Source: an uncultured Oscillospiraceae bacterium
Lineage (GTDB): Bacteria > Bacillota > Clostridia > Oscillospirales > Oscillospiraceae
Length of the DNA: 5,995 bases
NCBI GenBank assembly: GCA_934511545.1
Contig: CAKSWM010000097.1
Span: 1 to 5,995, forward strand
Direction: 5' to 3'
In this document: in pieces, positions 5,421-5,995 of the stretch
Position numbering within the stretch: position 1 is the stretch's first letter
How the letters are laid out: every line of letters begins with the position of its first letter
Program-made: the position numbers and the translations under genes
Notes under the pieces: generated by a model
Seen by the model: only the letters and a program-made list of their open reading frames with translations
Database searches by the model: none
Told to the model about the DNA's origin: nothing

Positions 5421-5480
5421 TTATTGAAAAGAAACCATCTCCATGATATATTTATATGCGGATAGCCTGAGCGCTTTCAT
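5421..5480 (-). CDS. Possible 19-residue small ORF, unrecognised
   Basis: Minus-strand ATG at 5478-5480 opens a frame for MKALRLSAYKYIMEMVSFQ, ending with TAA exactly next to a strong minus-strand terminator. AAGGA lies about 7 nt before the ATG and a GGAGG further upstream. The peptide is slightly basic and amphipathic, with no recognised family. It could be a real microprotein or the 3' remnant of a longer gene: the same frame stays open back to an ATG at 5651, giving 76 aa, but that longer frame overlaps the better-supported plus ORF and has an odd composition. The terminator fit is the best evidence that this strand is transcribed. Confidence 0.35.
   Translation of the reverse strand: MKALRLSAYKYIMEMVSFQ
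5424..5452 (+). promoter_or_regulatory. Promoter for the plus-strand 24-residue ORF transcript
   Basis: TTGAAA (-35, 5424-5429), 17-bp spacer, TATATT (-10, 5447-5452) preceded by TGA, an extended -10. Transcription would start near 5459 and run about 290 nt to the terminator at 5721-5754. The promoter lies inside the minus-strand 19-residue ORF. Confidence 0.55.
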
Positions 5481-5487
5481 AACAGAA

Positions 5488-5589
5488 TCCTTCCACCTCC
5501 CGTATGGGAATAACGGTTCATTTACCCGAACCCGTCTGTTACCGCAGACAGAGTGCCTTTGTGCGCAGGGTAGTAAATACGGAAGGAGG
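5488..5589 (+). promoter_or_regulatory. Structured leader with anti-Shine-Dalgarno sequences
   Basis: TCCTTCC (5488-5494) is complementary to GGAAGGA (5581-5587) and CCTCC (5496-5500) to GGAGG (5585-5589), so the leader can mask the ribosome binding site of the 24-residue ORF. Between them lie the hairpin GTCTG-N6-CAGAC (5534-5549) and ATTTACCC (5520-5527), which can pair with GGGTA/TAAAT (5568-5578) with a one-base bulge. This layout could be a switch. Part of the complementarity is a by-product of purine-rich sites on both strands. Confidence 0.35.
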
Positions 5590-5597
5590 AAACTGCT

Positions 5598-5672
5598 ATG
5601 GCGAAAGTCAAAGTAGAAGTGAAAGTAACGGTCAAAAAGACTGTGAAGCATCGCGTCATCGTCCGTCGATGA
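5598..5672 (+). CDS. Lys/Val-alternating 24-residue small protein, unrecognised
   Basis: ATG at 5598 with AGGAGG at 5584-5589, 8 nt upstream, the best ribosome binding site in the right part of the window. The peptide begins MAKVKVEVKVTVKK, continues TVKHRV and ends IVRR. It alternates charged and beta-branched residues through most of its length, as an amphipathic beta strand would, and carries a net charge of about +8. It has a promoter at 5424-5452 upstream and an intrinsic terminator at 5721-5754 downstream, so a monocistronic short mRNA is likely. No family is recognised. Options are a nucleic-acid-binding or ribosome-associated microprotein, a leader peptide, or a membrane-active peptide; none can be chosen. 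Too short for statistical support from codon use. Confidence 0.5.
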   Translation: MAKVKVEVKVTVKKTVKHRVIVRR

Positions 5673-5720
5673 GCGGTGTAGCTCAGGCTATTCATATTGA
5701 ATTATCTGAAAATGTATGTA

Positions 5721-5754
5721 GGGTGCAGATTTGTTCTGCACCCTTGTTTTGTTT
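5721..5754 (+). terminator. Intrinsic terminator of the 24-residue ORF transcript
   Basis: GGGTGCAGA (5721-5729) pairs perfectly with TCTGCACCC (5735-5743) around TTTGT, followed by the T-rich TTGTTTTGTTT. Its sequence closely resembles the hairpin at 5397-5420. Confidence 0.75.
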
Positions 5755-5774
5755 CCTCGTTTGAAGAAACTTCA

Positions 5775-5789
5775 CCAGAATGACTCTGG
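5775..5789. repeat. Small hairpin downstream of the partial minus gene
   Basis: CCAGA (5775-5779) pairs with TCTGG (5785-5789) around a 5-nt loop. A second imperfect hairpin lies beside it (GTTTCCTC at 5751-5758 with GAAGAAAC at 5763-5770, one mismatch). On the minus strand they lie about 20-60 nt after the stop of the partial gene and might end or protect its mRNA, but neither has a T-run. Confidence 0.3.
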
Positions 5790-5809
5790 GCGATCTTGCC
5801 GATCTAAAA

Positions 5810-5995
5810 TCACTTTCTGCTGTGCATCAGCTCAGCGATTCCACTTGTATCATCCATCTCGATAATGCCAAGCAAATTCATTTCTGGCTGCACAACACTG
5901 TGCATATAACCGTTGCCATTCATGTTCTCATAATCTGCAAAACACTCCCAGAATGTTTCTGACTCCATACGAGTCCACTCTTGACGCGGGTTATG
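5810..5995 (-). CDS. Unrecognised protein, C-terminal 61 residues (5' end outside window)
   Basis: The minus strand is open from the window edge to a TGA at 5810-5812. The residues look like a real acidic, aromatic-rich protein end: EWTRMESETFWECFADYEN near the start, then MNLLGIIEMDDTSGIAELM and a final HSRK. No signal, helix-turn-helix or catalytic motif stands out and I do not recognise the family. Plus-strand frames here give implausible low-complexity peptides. It reads leftward toward the two small hairpins and lies within the AT-rich flank, so it may be a cargo or accessory gene of the inserted segment. A cut or remnant protein is equally possible since its start is not seen. Confidence 0.6.
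   Translation of the reverse strand, partial: HNPRQEWTRMESETFWECFADYENMNGNGYMHSVVQPEMNLLGIIEMDDTSGIAELMHSRK

Larger units (their letters stand above)
5272..5995. mobile_element. Probable end of an integrated or rearranged foreign segment
   Basis: Base composition changes abruptly from GC-rich coding DNA to AT-richer DNA at the point where the repressor gene loses family similarity. Long coding frames disappear and a new set of small ORFs and hairpins begins, continuing past the window edge. No integrase, transposase, terminal inverted repeat or target duplication is visible, so the type of element (integrative element, prophage, deletion scar) cannot be named. The stretch 5284-5396 shows no convincing gene. 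Confidence 0.4.

Noticed and set aside
5561..5580. GTGCGCA resembling a group II intron 5' end
   Set aside because: No domain V hairpin, reverse transcriptase or intron 3' end is visible; the match is only a few bases.
5670..5690. tRNA-like start (GGTGTAGCTCAGG)
   Set aside because: It resembles a tRNA D-arm, but no anticodon arm, T-loop GTTCRA or matching acceptor stem follows.

Overview
The window most likely comes from a high-GC anaerobic Clostridia-type Firmicute, probably gut-associated. This rests on strong AGGAGG-type ribosome binding sites, consensus vegetative promoters, the Clostridia-like DinB and XRE/S24-type regulator sequences, and the presence of ygeW/arcC and a fumarate-reductase-like flavoprotein. 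The genus cannot be fixed from the sequence. Bases 1 to about 5270 look like native chromosome. From about 5270 to the right edge the DNA is visibly AT-richer, loses long coding frames and has a different feel, as if it were foreign.

Layout, left to right. (1) 1-1637: the 3' part of a ygeW-type knotted carbamoyltransferase, followed 11 nt later by a complete carbamate kinase gene (arcC). These form an operon that probably ends a catabolic route by converting carbamoyl phosphate plus ADP to ATP, and it closes with an intrinsic terminator at 1649-1691. (2) 1692-1862: a regulatory region with a near-consensus extended -10 promoter and operator-like inverted repeats. It drives a stand-alone 519-aa FAD-dependent oxidoreductase of the fumarate reductase/urocanate reductase superfamily (1863-3422). 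(3) 3423-3708: a gene-free interval packed with hairpins, including a 32-bp perfect direct repeat that is itself palindromic and a UUCG-loop terminator for the converging dinB gene. (4) 3709-4974, minus strand: a Y-family DNA polymerase (dinB/PolIV) with its own promoter. (5) 4975-5283: a divergent promoter region and the start of an XRE-type repressor gene. Its sequence stops after the helix-turn-helix, at the point where the AT-rich DNA begins. In related bacteria such proteins continue into an S24/LexA peptidase domain, so this looks like a damage-response repressor, facing dinB, cut by an insertion or rearrangement.

(6) 5284-5995: the putative mobile or horizontally acquired flank. It carries two very small candidate genes on opposite strands (a 19-residue one on minus and a 24-residue Lys/Val-alternating one on plus), both close to ribosome-binding-like sequence. 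A good plus promoter at 5424-5452 and two similar terminator hairpins also lie here. The window ends inside the 3' end of an unrecognised minus-strand gene. The most interesting parts are the broken repressor next to dinB and the compact sense/antisense small-ORF module in the flank.
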